Assembly (NCBI RefSeq): GCF_000720925.1
Contig: NZ_JOEE01000002.1
Location: 124,001 to 188,000, forward strand
Source of the DNA: Phycicoccus jejuensis
GTDB taxonomy: Bacteria > Actinomycetota > Actinomycetes > Actinomycetales > Dermatophilaceae
Length of the DNA stretch: 64,000 bases
Direction of reading: 5' to 3'
Shown here: in pieces, positions 27,912 to 37,800 of the stretch
How the letters are laid out: each line of letters begins with the position of its first letter
How positions within the stretch are numbered: position 1 is the first letter of the stretch
Translations under genes and position numbers: made by a program
The notes under the pieces: model-generated
Told to the model about the DNA's origin: nothing
Databases searched by the model: none
Seen by the model: only the letters and a program-made list of their open reading frames with translations

Positions 27912-29480
27912 ATGGACGGCAAGGACCCCGACCGCCCGACCGACGACGACGGCCGCCGACCCCGGCCACCCGTCCCGCCGGTCTTCGCGGTGCCCGAGAC
28001 GGCCCTGCGCCGCTTCGGGGCGACGGTCCTCGACCCCCGCACCGCCACGCGCGTCGGGGACGAGCCGGCACCGCGCGCGGTCGCGTACGTCCCGCACCGT
28101 CTGTTCGTCCCGGGGCTCACCGACGAGCAGCTCGACGAAGGGCCGCTGCAGCTGCTGCGCCGGATCGGCGAGGAGATGGACTTCCAGGTCGACGTGCTCC
28201 CGAGCCGCGTCGCCGCCGCCGCGCAGGAACTGGGCTACGCCGAGCGCCTCGGCCGCTCGACCCACCGCCTCGTGGAGCTGCGCCCCAACCCCGGCCGCGT
28301 CGGCGCACCGCTGACCGCCTGGGACGTCGTCCAGCGCGCCCGCGGCGTCGACCGCAAGGCCGCCGCCGGATTCAGCCTCAACCACGTGATGATGTCGAGC
28401 GGCCTCGAGGGCGTCGGGTACATGGGTGGCGTCGGGTACATGGGCGGCGTGGGCTACATGGGTGGTGTCGGGTACATGGGCGGGGTCGGCTACATGGGCG
28501 GCGTGGGGGCGCCGGGCGTGGCCGCCGGCCGCGGGCCCGTCCAGCTCCACGTCGACGCACCGCAGCCCACCGGGGGCCCGTCCCCCGTCGTCGCCGTCCT
28601 CGACACCGGCCTCGGCTCCCACCCGTGGTTCGACGGCTCACCGCTCGTCGACCGCGACCCGAGCGTCGCCGGGCAGACCATCGGCCTGCGCTTCGCGCCC
28701 GACCGGGACCCCGAGGGCCGCGGTGTCACCATCGACACCGTCAACGGCACCCTCGATGCCCTCGCGGGCCACGGCACCTTCGTCGCGGGCGTCATCCGGC
28801 AGCAGTGCCCCGACGCGCGCCTCGTCGTCGTCCCCGTCATGTACGGCGACGGCGCGGCCGACGAGCAGGACGTCGTCGAGGCGCTCGGCCTGCTGGCGCT
28901 CTACCACTGGGCCGCCCAGGAGGGCCGGGTCGACCACGAGCCGCTCAGCGTCGTCAACCTCTCGATGGGCTACTACCACGAGCGCCCGGACACGGTCTCG
29001 GACGAGGACGCCCTCTTCCGCGTCATGGCGACGCTCGCGGAGGACGGCGTGGCGGTCGTCGCCGCCGCCGGCAACGGCTCCACCACGGAGCACTTCTGGC
29101 CGGCCGCCCTCTCGCAGAACCCGAACCGCGCCATCCCGGTGGCCGCGGTCGGTGCCCTCAACCCGACGGGCAAGGCCGCGGCGACGTTCTCGAACACCGG
29201 CGAGTGGGTCACCCACTGGCACCCCGGCGTGGCCGTCGTCAGCACGATGCCGACGACGCTCGAGGGGTCGCTGCGCGGTGACCTCGCGGTGCCCGCGGGG
29301 CACGGGTCGCCGGCCCGCGAGACCCCCGACCCCGACTGCTACGCCACCGGCTTCGGTGTCTGGAGCGGCACCTCGTTCGCCGCCCCGTGCTGCGCCGGCG
29401 GCATCTCGCAGCTGCTCGCCACGAAGACCTGCGGGTCGGTGGCGGAGGCGGTCGCCAAGGCCCTGGGAGGAGCACCGTGA
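27912..29480 (+). CDS. Subtilisin-like serine protease (S8 family)
   Basis: A 522-aa protease without a signal peptide, so probably cytosolic. The catalytic triad is complete: D231 in VVAVLDTGLG, H287 in GHGTFVAGV, S488 in GTSFAAPCC. An N-terminal region of about 160 residues precedes five tandem VGYMGG repeats (168-197), then the catalytic domain. ATG at 27912 with AGGAGCAG ahead. Its TGA overlaps the ATG of the sigma-factor gene. It is first of a four-gene operon that ends with another protease (CHAT), so it may activate or be activated within a signalling cascade. That role is inference. Confidence 0.93.
   Translation: MDGKDPDRPTDDDGRRPRPPVPPVFAVPETALRRFGATVLDPRTATRVGDEPAPRAVAYVPHRLFVPGLTDEQLDEGPLQLLRRIGEEMDFQVDVLPSRVAAAAQELGYAERLGRSTHRLVELRPNPGRVGAPLTAWDVVQRARGVDRKAAAGFSLNHVMMSSGLEGVGYMGGVGYMGGVGYMGGVGYMGGVGYMGGVGAPGVAAGRGPVQLHVDAPQPTGGPSPVVAVLDTGLGSHPWFDGSPLVDRDPSVAGQTIGLRFAPDRDPEGRGVTIDTVNGTLDALAGHGTFVAGVIRQQCPDARLVVVPVMYGDGAADEQDVVEALGLLALYHWAAQEGRVDHEPLSVVNLSMGYYHERPDTVSDEDALFRVMATLAEDGVAVVAAAGNGSTTEHFWPAALSQNPNRAIPVAAVGALNPTGKAAATFSNTGEWVTHWHPGVAVVSTMPTTLEGSLRGDLAVPAGHGSPARETPDPDCYATGFGVWSGTSFAAPCCAGGISQLLATKTCGSVAEAVAKALGGAP
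28413..28502 (+). repeat. Five tandem 18-bp repeats in the subtilase gene
   Basis: Five copies of GTCGGGTACATGGGTGGC-like units, each encoding VGYMGG, join the N-terminal region to the protease domain. Third-position differences (GTC/GTG, GGG/GGC, GGT/GGC) show the array is not brand new and that the peptide is conserved. Confidence 0.92.
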
Positions 29481-30070
29481 TGCACACCGACGCCGACGGC
29501 CTCGCCGTCCGGGCGGCCGCCGCGTTCGAGACGTTCCGCGACGGCGACGGCTCGGGGATGACCTTGCTCGTCGGGGAGGTCACGCCCCTCCTGTGGGCCG
29601 TGGCGCGCCAGTCGGGGCTCGACCACCAGGCCGCCGAGGACGTCGTCCAGAACACCTGGCTCAAGCTCGTCCAGCACGCGGGGTCGGTCGACGACCCCCG
29701 CTCGGTCCTCAAGTGGCTGCTCACGACGACGCGCCGTGACTCGTGGCGGCTGCGCTCGCGCGGGCACCGCGAGGAACCCGACGCGCACGACGACGTGCGC
29801 GAGGCCGAGCCCGACCACACCGCCCCCTCCCCCGAGGACGCCGTCCTCGCCCACGACGAGCAGCGCGTCGTCTGGGAGCACTTCCACCTGCTGTCCGACC
29901 GCTGCCAGACCCTCTTGCGCGCCATCGCGTACGCCGACCGACCCGACTACGCGGGGGTGGCCGACGCCCTCGGGATGCCGGTCGGGTCGATCGGCCCGAC
30001 CCGGGGCCGGTGTCTCGCGAAGCTGCGCGCCGCCCTGACCTCCGATCCCCGTTGGGAGATGACCTCATGA
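29480..30070 (+). CDS. ECF-type sigma-70 factor
   Basis: A 196-aa RNA polymerase sigma factor. Region 2 is seen at about 25-95 (LLWAVARQSGLDHQAAEDVV, then QNTWLKLVQH and DPRSVLKWLLTTTRRDSWR). Region 4 is at about 130-190 (LLSDRCQTLLRAIAYA, ADALGMPVGSIGPTRGRCLA). Regions 1 and 3 are absent, as in ECF sigmas. It starts in the stop codon of the subtilase gene and its own TGA overlaps the next ATG, so production is stoichiometrically tied to both. No classical zinc-binding anti-sigma gene is adjacent; the 167-aa protein downstream is the only candidate partner. Confidence 0.92.
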   Translation: MHTDADGLAVRAAAAFETFRDGDGSGMTLLVGEVTPLLWAVARQSGLDHQAAEDVVQNTWLKLVQHAGSVDDPRSVLKWLLTTTRRDSWRLRSRGHREEPDAHDDVREAEPDHTAPSPEDAVLAHDEQRVVWEHFHLLSDRCQTLLRAIAYADRPDYAGVADALGMPVGSIGPTRGRCLAKLRAALTSDPRWEMTS

Positions 30071-30570
30071 ACCCTGCACCCGACCACGAGGAGCGCCTGG
30101 CCGGCGAGCCGGTCGACGCCACGGACGTGCGCGTCCTCGCCGCCGTCCGCGCCGCCCACGACGCGCTCGACCCCGTGCCGTCCGGCCTCGTCGAGCGCAT
30201 CACCTTCGCGATGACCGTCGCCTCGCTCGAGGCCGAGGTGGCCCGCATCGTCTCCGACGCCGAGGCCCTGACGAGCGTGCGCGGCGCCGACTACGACCGT
30301 GCTGACACCGTGACCTTCGCCAGCGACGGCCTGAGCGTCATGGTCAGCCTCGAGCCGGCCGGCCCCGGGCGGGTCGACGTCGTCGGCTGGGCCAGCGAGG
30401 GCGAGGTCGACGTCGAGCTGCGCGAGCGCAGCCGGACCCGCACCGCGGCCACCGATCCCGACGGGCGGTTCACCTTTGCGGGGGTCGAGCGCGGTCTGGT
30501 GAACTTCGTCCTGCGGCGACGCGGGCGACCGGACGCGCCGCCGGTCATCACACCGGCCATCGACCTCTAG
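30067..30570 (+). CDS. Uncharacterised small protein between sigma factor and CHAT protease
   Basis: A 167-aa protein of no family I recognise with certainty. Residues 1-75 are helical and acidic (DVRVLAAVRAAHDALDPVPS, then FAMTVASLEAEVARIV). Residues 85-160 look like a beta-sandwich of the carboxypeptidase-regulatory/Ig type (VDVVGWASEGEVDVELRER, TDPDGRFTFAGVERGLVNF). No membrane helix and no HxxxCxxC zinc motif. Its ATG overlaps the sigma-factor stop, and the CHAT gene starts 10 nt later. The position suggests a sigma partner or a protease substrate; this is inference. Confidence 0.8.
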   Translation: MNPAPDHEERLAGEPVDATDVRVLAAVRAAHDALDPVPSGLVERITFAMTVASLEAEVARIVSDAEALTSVRGADYDRADTVTFASDGLSVMVSLEPAGPGRVDVVGWASEGEVDVELRERSRTRTAATDPDGRFTFAGVERGLVNFVLRRRGRPDAPPVITPAIDL

Positions 30571-30580
30571 AGGAGGAGCC

Positions 30581-33118
30581 ATCGAGCGCGACCCGCTGCA
30601 GTCTGCGGGGGGGCTGCTCGATGCTGCGCGCGCCGACAACGAGATCGGTGAGTTCGCCTCTGCCGCCGTGCGGCTCGACCAGGCCCTCGGACTGCTGGAG
30701 GGTCGCTCCGACCACGGGGCCCGCTGGCTGCGGGTCCGCATCCGCATCACGCGGGCGTGGTCGGAGCTCGAGGCGGACGGCATCCAGCCGGCGCTGCGGA
30801 CGCTGCACGCCGCGCGGGCCGAGGCGCTCGAGCTCGACGACCCGTTGCTCGTCGCGCTCACCCACATCCAGGAGGGCACGCTCCACGGACGCGTCGGCGC
30901 GTGGCCGCCGTGCGTCGAGGCGCTGCTGGCGGTCGACGTCGAGGGCTCCGGGCTCGAGCCCGCCCAGCGGTGGGCCTACCACCTCAACCTCGGGCAGGCC
31001 TGGCTCGGCGTCGGCCGCTCGGAGGACGCCGCCGAGAACTTCGACCTCGCCCGCGACATCGCGGTCGCGAACGGCTACCCGGAGCTCGAGTTCAAGGCCC
31101 GGCACAACCGGGCGGTCGTCGCGTTCGTCGACGGCGACCTGCCCCGCGCCCTCACCCTCATGCGCGAGGCCGACGCGATGGACGTCGCGGTCGCGCGCGA
31201 CCGGGCCCGCCTCGACCACGCCGAGGTGCTCCTCGCCGCCGGGCTCGTCGACGGGGCACGGTCCGAGCTCGAGGCCGCGCTCTCGACGGCCCACTCCTCC
31301 GCCCACCGCCTCGAGGAGGGGGAGATCAGCCTGCGCCTCGCACGCTGCGACCTGCTCGTCGGCGACCTCGAGCGGGCACGCGACCGGATCCGCGACGCCA
31401 CCGCCGCCTACCGCGCCCGTCAGGCCGACGACCTCGTGCGCGAGGCCGAGCTGCTGCGGGCGGGCGTCGACGTCGCCGAGGGGCGTGACCTGCCGGCCGT
31501 CGTCGAGCGGCTCGTCCGGCACACCGAGCACGGGGCCGGCGAGCCCGGCGCCCCGACGCTCGGCACCTCGGGCCGCGAGGCCGTCCGGCTGGAGGCCGAG
31601 GCCCGCCTGCTGCTCGGCGACGCCGACGGGGCTGAGCAGCGGCTCGAGGCGCTCGGGGACGGCGGCGAGCCGTCTCTGGCCGCGACCCTCCACGAGGTGC
31701 TCGTCCGGGCGCGCCTCGACCTCGCCCGCGGCCGGGGCCCGCAGGCCCGGGCACGGCTCGAGGACGGCAACCGCGTCCTCGCGGCGCACCAGGTCCAGTC
31801 GGCCAGCCTCGACGTGCGCGCCGCCCTGGCCCTCCACGGCCGGCGGCTCGCGGCCCTCGACACCGAGCGCGCCCTCGCGGAGGACCCCGCCGACGAGGTG
31901 CTCGCGACGGTCGAGCGCTGGCGGGCGATCTCGCACCGCATCAACCCCGTCACCGACCCGGACGACCCCGACCTCGCCGAGGCCACGCGCGAGCTGCGCC
32001 GCCTGCGGCAGCTGCTCGCCGACAGTGACGGCGACCAGGCAGCGACGCTGGCCCCCCGGGTCAACGAGCTCGAGACCCTTGTCGCACAGCGGGAGTGGAG
32101 CCTCGCGCTCGACGGGACGGCGAGCGGTGCGGTCCATCCCGTGGATGCCGACGAGGCCCGCGCAGCCCTCGACGACGGCACGACGGTCGTCGAGTTCTTC
32201 GAGTCCGCCGGCGAGCTGCACCAGGTGGTGCTCCGCGCATCCGGGGCCGAGGTCGTGCACGTCGGGCCGGTGGCCGCGGTCGTCGAGGCGGTCACGCGGC
32301 TGCGGCGCGACCTGCGCGCCCGGGCGACGATCGCCTCCGGGTCGCCCATGGCCGCCGTCCTCGAGCGCGCGACGGTCTCGTCGCTCGCGGCGGCCGACAC
32401 GCTCCTCAACCCCGGTGGCGCCGACGAGCACCGGGTCGTCGTCGTGCCGTCACGCACCCTCGCCGGGATGCCGTGGAGCCTCATGCCCAGCCTGCGCGGT
32501 CGACCGGTCACGGTGGCGCCGAGCCTGACCCGCTGGGTGCGGGGTCCCGCCCGCGCGGCCTCGGCACGGCCGACGACCCCCGTCGCCGCCCTCTACGGGC
32601 CGGGGCTGGCGCGCACCCTCCCGGAGATCCGGGCCGTCGCCGGGGCCTGGGGCGTCGCCGGGGAGGTCGACGAGCGGCCGGCCTCCAGTGCGGACGTGCT
32701 CGACGCCTTGGGATCGGCGCGGGTCGTGCACCTCGCGGCCCACGGCCTGCACCAGGGCCAGAGCCCGCTCTTCTCGTCGGTGCGGATGGCCGACGGCCCC
32801 GTCTTCGCCCACGAGTTCCCGCGGCCCGTGGCCGCCGAGCACGTCGCGCTGTCGGCCTGCGACGTCGGGCAGTTCTCGACCCGTCCGGGCGACGAGCCGC
32901 TCGGGCTGGCCATCGCCCTGCTCTCGCTCGGCGCGACGAGCGTGCTCGCCGCCGTCGCCCCGGTCGCGGACGACGTGGCCCACGACGCGATGGTCGCGCA
33001 CCACCGGCGCATCGCGGCGGGGGTCGACGCCGGGCTGGCGTGGGCCGAGGTCGTGGTCGACCACCCCGGAGCCGGGGTGTTCTGTCTCTACGGATCGGAG
33101 TGGCGGGCTACGCCATGA
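30581..33118 (+). CDS. TPR-like repeat protein with C-terminal CHAT protease domain
   Basis: A caspase-like (CHAT) protease of about 845 aa. The N-terminal 500 residues are paired helices of TPR type (RWAYHLNLGQAWLGVGRSED, LARDIAVANGYPELEFKARH). The CHAT domain lies at about 575-840 with its catalytic dyad H721 (HLAAHG) and C760 (LSACDVG). Start choice is unusual: AGGAGGAG is followed 3 nt later by ATC at 30581, in frame and continuous with helical sequence. The first conventional codon, GTG at 30668, would cut the first repeat. Last gene of the subtilase-sigma operon. Probably activated by a partner binding its repeats. Confidence 0.88.
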   Translation: MERDPLQSAGGLLDAARADNEIGEFASAAVRLDQALGLLEGRSDHGARWLRVRIRITRAWSELEADGIQPALRTLHAARAEALELDDPLLVALTHIQEGTLHGRVGAWPPCVEALLAVDVEGSGLEPAQRWAYHLNLGQAWLGVGRSEDAAENFDLARDIAVANGYPELEFKARHNRAVVAFVDGDLPRALTLMREADAMDVAVARDRARLDHAEVLLAAGLVDGARSELEAALSTAHSSAHRLEEGEISLRLARCDLLVGDLERARDRIRDATAAYRARQADDLVREAELLRAGVDVAEGRDLPAVVERLVRHTEHGAGEPGAPTLGTSGREAVRLEAEARLLLGDADGAEQRLEALGDGGEPSLAATLHEVLVRARLDLARGRGPQARARLEDGNRVLAAHQVQSASLDVRAALALHGRRLAALDTERALAEDPADEVLATVERWRAISHRINPVTDPDDPDLAEATRELRRLRQLLADSDGDQAATLAPRVNELETLVAQREWSLALDGTASGAVHPVDADEARAALDDGTTVVEFFESAGELHQVVLRASGAEVVHVGPVAAVVEAVTRLRRDLRARATIASGSPMAAVLERATVSSLAAADTLLNPGGADEHRVVVVPSRTLAGMPWSLMPSLRGRPVTVAPSLTRWVRGPARAASARPTTPVAALYGPGLARTLPEIRAVAGAWGVAGEVDERPASSADVLDALGSARVVHLAAHGLHQGQSPLFSSVRMADGPVFAHEFPRPVAAEHVALSACDVGQFSTRPGDEPLGLAIALLSLGATSVLAAVAPVADDVAHDAMVAHHRRIAAGVDAGLAWAEVVVDHPGAGVFCLYGSEWRATP

Positions 33119-33149
33119 TCTCGCGTGACCAGAAAGGCTCTCGCGCAGG

Positions 33150-33746
33150 TCAGATGAAGATGGCCGGCTCGGCGAACAGCGCGTCGTAGGGGTCCTCGCC
33201 GAGCAGCTGGGGCACGCGAACGCGCGCCGGCACGCCGGTCGCGACGGCGCCCGCGGGGACGTCCTTGACGACGACCGAGTTGGCGCCGATCTGCGCGTCG
33301 TCCCCGATCCCGATGTCGCCGAGGATCCGGGCACCGGCGCCGACGACGACGCGGTCGCCCAGGGTCGGGTGCCGCTTCGTGCCGCGCGCCAGCGACCGAC
33401 CGCCCAGGGTGACCCCGTGGTAGAGCATCACGTCGTCCCCGACGACGGCGGTGGCACCGATGACGACGCCCATCCCGTGGTCGATGAAGAAGCGCCGGCC
33501 GATGCGGGCTCCGGGGTGGATCTCGACGCCGGTCACCGCGCGGGTGGCCGTCGACAGCAGGCGGGCGGCCGGGCGCCACTGGGGACCCTTCTGCCACAAC
33601 CGGTGCGCGAGCCGGTAGGACCAGATCGCGTGCATCCCGGGGGAGTTCAGGGCCAGGTCGGTCCGCGTCTCTGCGGCGGGGTCGCGCCGCATCGCCGCAT
33701 CGAGGTCCTCCCGGACCGCGGCGCGCGCCTTCTGGAGGAGGGACAT
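33150..33746 (-). CDS. cysE: Serine O-acetyltransferase
   Basis: A 198-aa acetyltransferase that makes O-acetylserine from serine and acetyl-CoA, the first step of cysteine synthesis. The left-handed beta-helix hexapeptide repeats are plain ([40 protein letters not shown]), with the active-site motif DHGMGVVIG and the closing GVPARV. It is the short EpsC-like form lacking the long N-terminal domain of the enterobacterial enzyme. Starts 1 nt after the cysK stop, so both enzymes of the pathway are co-expressed and can form the cysteine synthase complex; its C-terminal Ile fits the CysK-binding tail. Confidence 0.95.
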   Translation of the reverse strand: MSLLQKARAAVREDLDAAMRRDPAAETRTDLALNSPGMHAIWSYRLAHRLWQKGPQWRPAARLLSTATRAVTGVEIHPGARIGRRFFIDHGMGVVIGATAVVGDDVMLYHGVTLGGRSLARGTKRHPTLGDRVVVGAGARILGDIGIGDDAQIGANSVVVKDVPAGAVATGVPARVRVPQLLGEDPYDALFAEPAIFI

Positions 33747-33747
33747 G

Positions 33748-34677
33748 TCAGTCGACGAGACCCTCGAACAGGATCGTCGAGAGGTAGCGCTCGCCGAAGC
33801 TCGGGATGATGACGACGATCGTCTTGCCGGCGTTCTCGGGGCGGCTCGCGACCTGGTTGGCGGCGGCGAGGGCGGCGCCGGACGACAGCCCGACGAGCAG
33901 GCCCTCCTCTGTCGCGGCCCGGCGGGCCCACTCGACGGAGGTCTGGGCGTTGACGTCGATGACCTCGTCGTAGACCTCGGTGTTGAGGATCTCGGGGACG
34001 AAGTTCGCGCCGATGCCCTGGATCTTGTGCGGGCCGGGCTGGCCCCCGTTGAGGATCGGGGACTCCTCCGGCTCGACCGCGATGATCTGGACGTCCGGCT
34101 TGCGGGACTTGAGGACCTCGCCGACGCCGGTGATCGTGCCACCGGTGCCGATGCCGGCCACGACGATGTCGACGGCGCCGTCGGTGTCCTTCCAGATCTC
34201 CTCGGCGGTCGTGCGACGGTGCACCTCGGGGTTCGCGGCGTTGGCGAACTGACGGGCGAGGACGGCGCCCTCGCGCTCGGCGACGATCTCGTCGGCCTTG
34301 GCGACCGCGCCCTTCATCCCGGTCGAGGGGTCGGTGAGGACGAGCTCGGCGCCGTAGGCGCGCAGGAGGGCGCGGCGCTCCCTGCTCATCGACTCGGGCA
34401 TCGCGAGGACGACCTTGTAGCCGCGCGCGGCACCGACCATCGCGAGCGCGATGCCGGTGTTGCCGGAGGTGGCCTCGACGATCGTGCCGCCGGGCTCGAG
34501 CTGGCCCGAGGCCTCGGCGGCGTCGATGATGGCCACCCCGATGCGGTCCTTGACCGAGCTCGCCGGGTTGTAGAACTCCAGCTTCGCCGCGACCGTGGCG
34601 TCCCCGTCGATGATCCGGTTGAGTCGGACGAGCGGGGTGTTGCCGACGGCCTGGGTCACGTCGTCGAGGATGGGCAT
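33748..34677 (-). CDS. cysK: Cysteine synthase A (O-acetylserine sulfhydrylase)
   Basis: A 309-aa PLP enzyme that replaces the acetyl group of O-acetylserine with sulfide to make cysteine. PLP lysine K43 in NPASSVKDR; substrate loop TSGNTG; phosphate-binding GTGGTI loop; SSGAA near the C-terminus. ATG at 34677. Upstream, on the minus strand, is an AT-rich stretch (34760-34800) likely to hold the promoter; no riboswitch is recognised. Confidence 0.97.
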   Translation of the reverse strand: MPILDDVTQAVGNTPLVRLNRIIDGDATVAAKLEFYNPASSVKDRIGVAIIDAAEASGQLEPGGTIVEATSGNTGIALAMVGAARGYKVVLAMPESMSRERRALLRAYGAELVLTDPSTGMKGAVAKADEIVAEREGAVLARQFANAANPEVHRRTTAEEIWKDTDGAVDIVVAGIGTGGTITGVGEVLKSRKPDVQIIAVEPEESPILNGGQPGPHKIQGIGANFVPEILNTEVYDEVIDVNAQTSVEWARRAATEEGLLVGLSSGAALAAANQVASRPENAGKTIVVIIPSFGERYLSTILFEGLVD

Positions 34678-34850
34678 CGGGTCGCCTCTCTGTCGGTGGG
34701 CGCCGGCCCCGGGATCCGGGGATGCGGCACGTCGAGCCTGCTCTCCGGGCCAACCCCGGAGTCGTTATGCGTATTCCAACACGCCGTTATCCAGTCGGAC
34801 AACGAGCTCTCGGGGCTGTCCGGGGCCCTGTTGACGGTCGTCACAGACCG

Positions 34851-34866
34851 GTGAGCGCTTGCTTAC
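34851..34866. promoter_or_regulatory. Candidate operator shared with the acyl-CoA dehydrogenase gene
   Basis: GTGAGCGCTTGCTTAC; its reverse complement GTAAGCAAGCGCTCAC matches GTGAGCAAGCGCTCAC at 58569-58584 in 15 of 16 positions. It precedes a TACGCT -10-like box (34874-34879) that sits 7 nt before the ATG, implying a leaderless transcript. Probably bound by a TetR-type fatty-acid regulator encoded elsewhere. Confidence 0.5.
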
Positions 34867-34886
34867 CCACGGGTACGCTGACCCGC

Positions 34887-37800
34887 ATGCCTGCTGCCCT
34901 CGCGCCCGCCCTGGCCAGCGACGTCATCCCGTCGTTCGACGACCGGTTCGGCGGGGTCACCGCCCTGCAGGTCGTCGCCATCGTCCTCTGCCTCGTCGTC
35001 CCGACGATCGGGTGGGCGCTGCTCTTCCGGCAGGTGGGGCGGTTCGTCACGCTCTACCGGCTCGGGCAGCCCGACGGCTCGCGCACCGACGCGCCGGCGG
35101 CCCGTACCTGGACGCTGGCCAAGGAGTTCCTCGGGCACACCCGGATGTCGCGGCTCAAGGTCGTCGCGGCGGCGCACTGGTTCACCGCGCTGGCGTTCAT
35201 CATCCTTTTCACGACGCTCGTCAACGCGTTCTTCCAGCTCGTCCAGCCCGACTACCGGCTGCCGGTCCTCGGCCACTTCGCCCCGTTCGAGTGGGTCGTC
35301 GAGGTCTTCGCGTGGGGCGGGCTCGTCGGCATCGTCGTGCTCATGGCCATCCGCCAGAAGAACCACCCGCGGCGGGCGCGCGGTGAGGGCGGGCGGTTCT
35401 CGCGGTTCTACGGCTCGACCTTCTGGCAGGCCTACTACGTCGAGCTGACCATCCTCTTCGTCACGTTCTGCATCCTCCTGCTGCGCGGCCTCGAGGCGGC
35501 GATGGTGCAGCGCTTCGAGCCCGACACCTCGCTGGTCGCCCACTTCCCGCTGACCGGCTGGATGGCCGGCTGGTGGTCGGGCACCACACCGGCGGGGCTC
35601 GCCGCCTGGGTGCAGGTCGTCGCGACCGTCAAGATCCTCATCTCCTTCGCGTGGATGATCACCATCGCGCTCCAGCCGACGATGGGCGTCGCCTGGCACC
35701 GCTTCCTGGCCTTCCCGAACATCTGGTTCAAGCGCGAGTCGTCCGGCCGCACCGCGCTCGGCCCGGCCAAGCCGATGACGGTCGGCGGCAAGCCGTTCGA
35801 CATCGAGGCGATGGAGGAGATGGAGGAGGGCGACGTCCTCGGCGTCGGCCAGGTCGAGGACTTCACGTGGAAGGGGCTGCTCGACTTCTCGACCTGCACC
35901 GAGTGCGGCCGCTGCCAGTCGCAGTGCCCTGCGTGGAACACCGAGAAGCCCCTCTCCCCCAAGCTCCTCATGATGACGCTGCGTGACCACGCGGACGCCA
36001 AGGCCCCGTACCTGCGCGCGCTCTCGGCCGCCGACGGCGACCAGGAGAAGGCGATGGCCTCCGTCGCGAGCGCGGCCGCGACCGTCCCGACCGACGGCAC
36101 CGAGCCCGCCGGCTCGGTCGACGTCGTCGACTGGACCTCGATGGCCCTCGTCGGCGACACCGGCTACGACCCGGCTGCCCCGCTGACCGCGTACAACCCG
36201 CACGGCCCCGACGCCGTCATCGACCAGGACGTGCTCTGGTCGTGCACGACGTGCGGCGCCTGCGTCGAGCAGTGCCCGGTCGACATCGAGCACGTCGACC
36301 ACATCATCGACATGCGCCGGTACGCGACCCTCATCGAGTCGGCATTCCCGCAGGAGCTCGGGGGCCTGTTCAAGAACCTCGAGGGCAAGGGCAACCCGTG
36401 GGGCATGGGCGCCCGGGCGCGCCTGGACTGGGCCAAGGACCTGCCGTTCGACGTCAAGATCCTCGGCCAGGACGTCGAGAAGGCCTCGGACGTCGAGTGG
36501 CTCTTCTGGGTCGGCTGCGCCGGCGCCTACGAGGACCGCGCGAAGAAGACCACGCGCGCCGTCGCCGAGCTCCTCGACACCGCCGGCGTCTCGTTCGCCG
36601 TCCTCGGGGACGGCGAGACGTGCACCGGCGACTCCGCCCGCCGCGCCGGCAACGAGCTGCTGTTCCAGACCCTCGCCGCGCAGAACGTCGAGACCTTCGG
36701 CGAGTTCGGCGTCACCAAGGTCGTCGTCACCTGCGCCCACTGCTTCAACACGATCAAGAACGAGTACCCGCAGCTCGGCGGGAGCTACGAGGTCGTCCAC
36801 CACACGCAGCTGCTCAACCGCCTGGTGCGCGAGAAGAAGCTCGTCCCGGTGGGCCGTCCCGACGAGGCGCCCGGCATGTCGTCGGCGAAGAACGCCGCGT
36901 CGACCGCGCCGTCCGTCACGTACCACGACCCCTGCTACCTCGGTCGGCACAACGACGTCTACGCCCCGCCGCGCGAGCTCATCGGCGCCCTCCCCGGGGT
37001 CGAGCTGCGCGAGATGCCGCGGCACGGCGAGAAGTCGTTCTGCTGCGGCGCCGGCGGCGCGCGCATGTGGATGGAGGAGAAGCTCGGCACCCGCATCAAC
37101 ACCAACCGCACCGACGAGGCCCTGGCCACCGGCGCGGAGCGCATCGCCATCGGCTGCCCGTTCTGCCGGGTGATGATCTCGGACGGGCTGACCGCCAAGC
37201 AGGCGCAGGGCGTCGGCGAGGAGGTCGAGGTCGTCGACGTCGCGCAGATGCTGCTCGCGGCCGTCCGCCGGGGCCAGGAGTCGCCCGAGGCCGCGGTCGA
37301 GGCCAAGGACACGTCGGTCGCGCCGGAGGTCACGGCGCCCGCCGCTGCGGCGACCGCTGCTGCTACGGCCACCGTCACCGAGCCCGAGACCGCCCCCGCC
37401 CCGGCTGCTGACGCCGCGCCCGTCCAGGAACCGACGAACGTGTCGACTCCTGACCAGGACGAGGCTGACCCCTGGGACGACCAGCCCACGCCTGCACCCA
37501 GCACCGACGCTGCGCAGCCCGTGCAGGAATCGACGAATGTGTCGACTCCCGACCAGGACGAGGCTGACCCTTGGGACGACCAGCCCGCCGCGCCGGCCAC
37601 GTCCGAGCGCGCCGCGGAGCCCGAGGTCGCGGTGGACACCGAGACGGCGGAGGCCGTCGTCGACGGCTCCGAGCCCGACCCGTGGGACGAGCCCGCTGCC
37701 GTCGCCGACCCGGCACCGGGCCGCTCGCAGGGCGAGCCGTCCGAGGAGAAGGCCAAGGCCGATGCCGCGGCCTCGACCGACGAGGTCGACCCATGGGACG

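Noticed and set aside
27912..33118. Type III-E CRISPR locus
   Set aside because: The CHAT protease and sigma factor recall it, but there is no gRAMP/Cas7-11 effector, no Cas1/Cas2 and no array. Only the regulatory logic is comparable.
34678..34886. Riboswitch or T-box before cysK
   Set aside because: The leader has no recognisable conserved fold such as the SAM core or T-box motif; only an AT-rich promoter-like stretch is seen.
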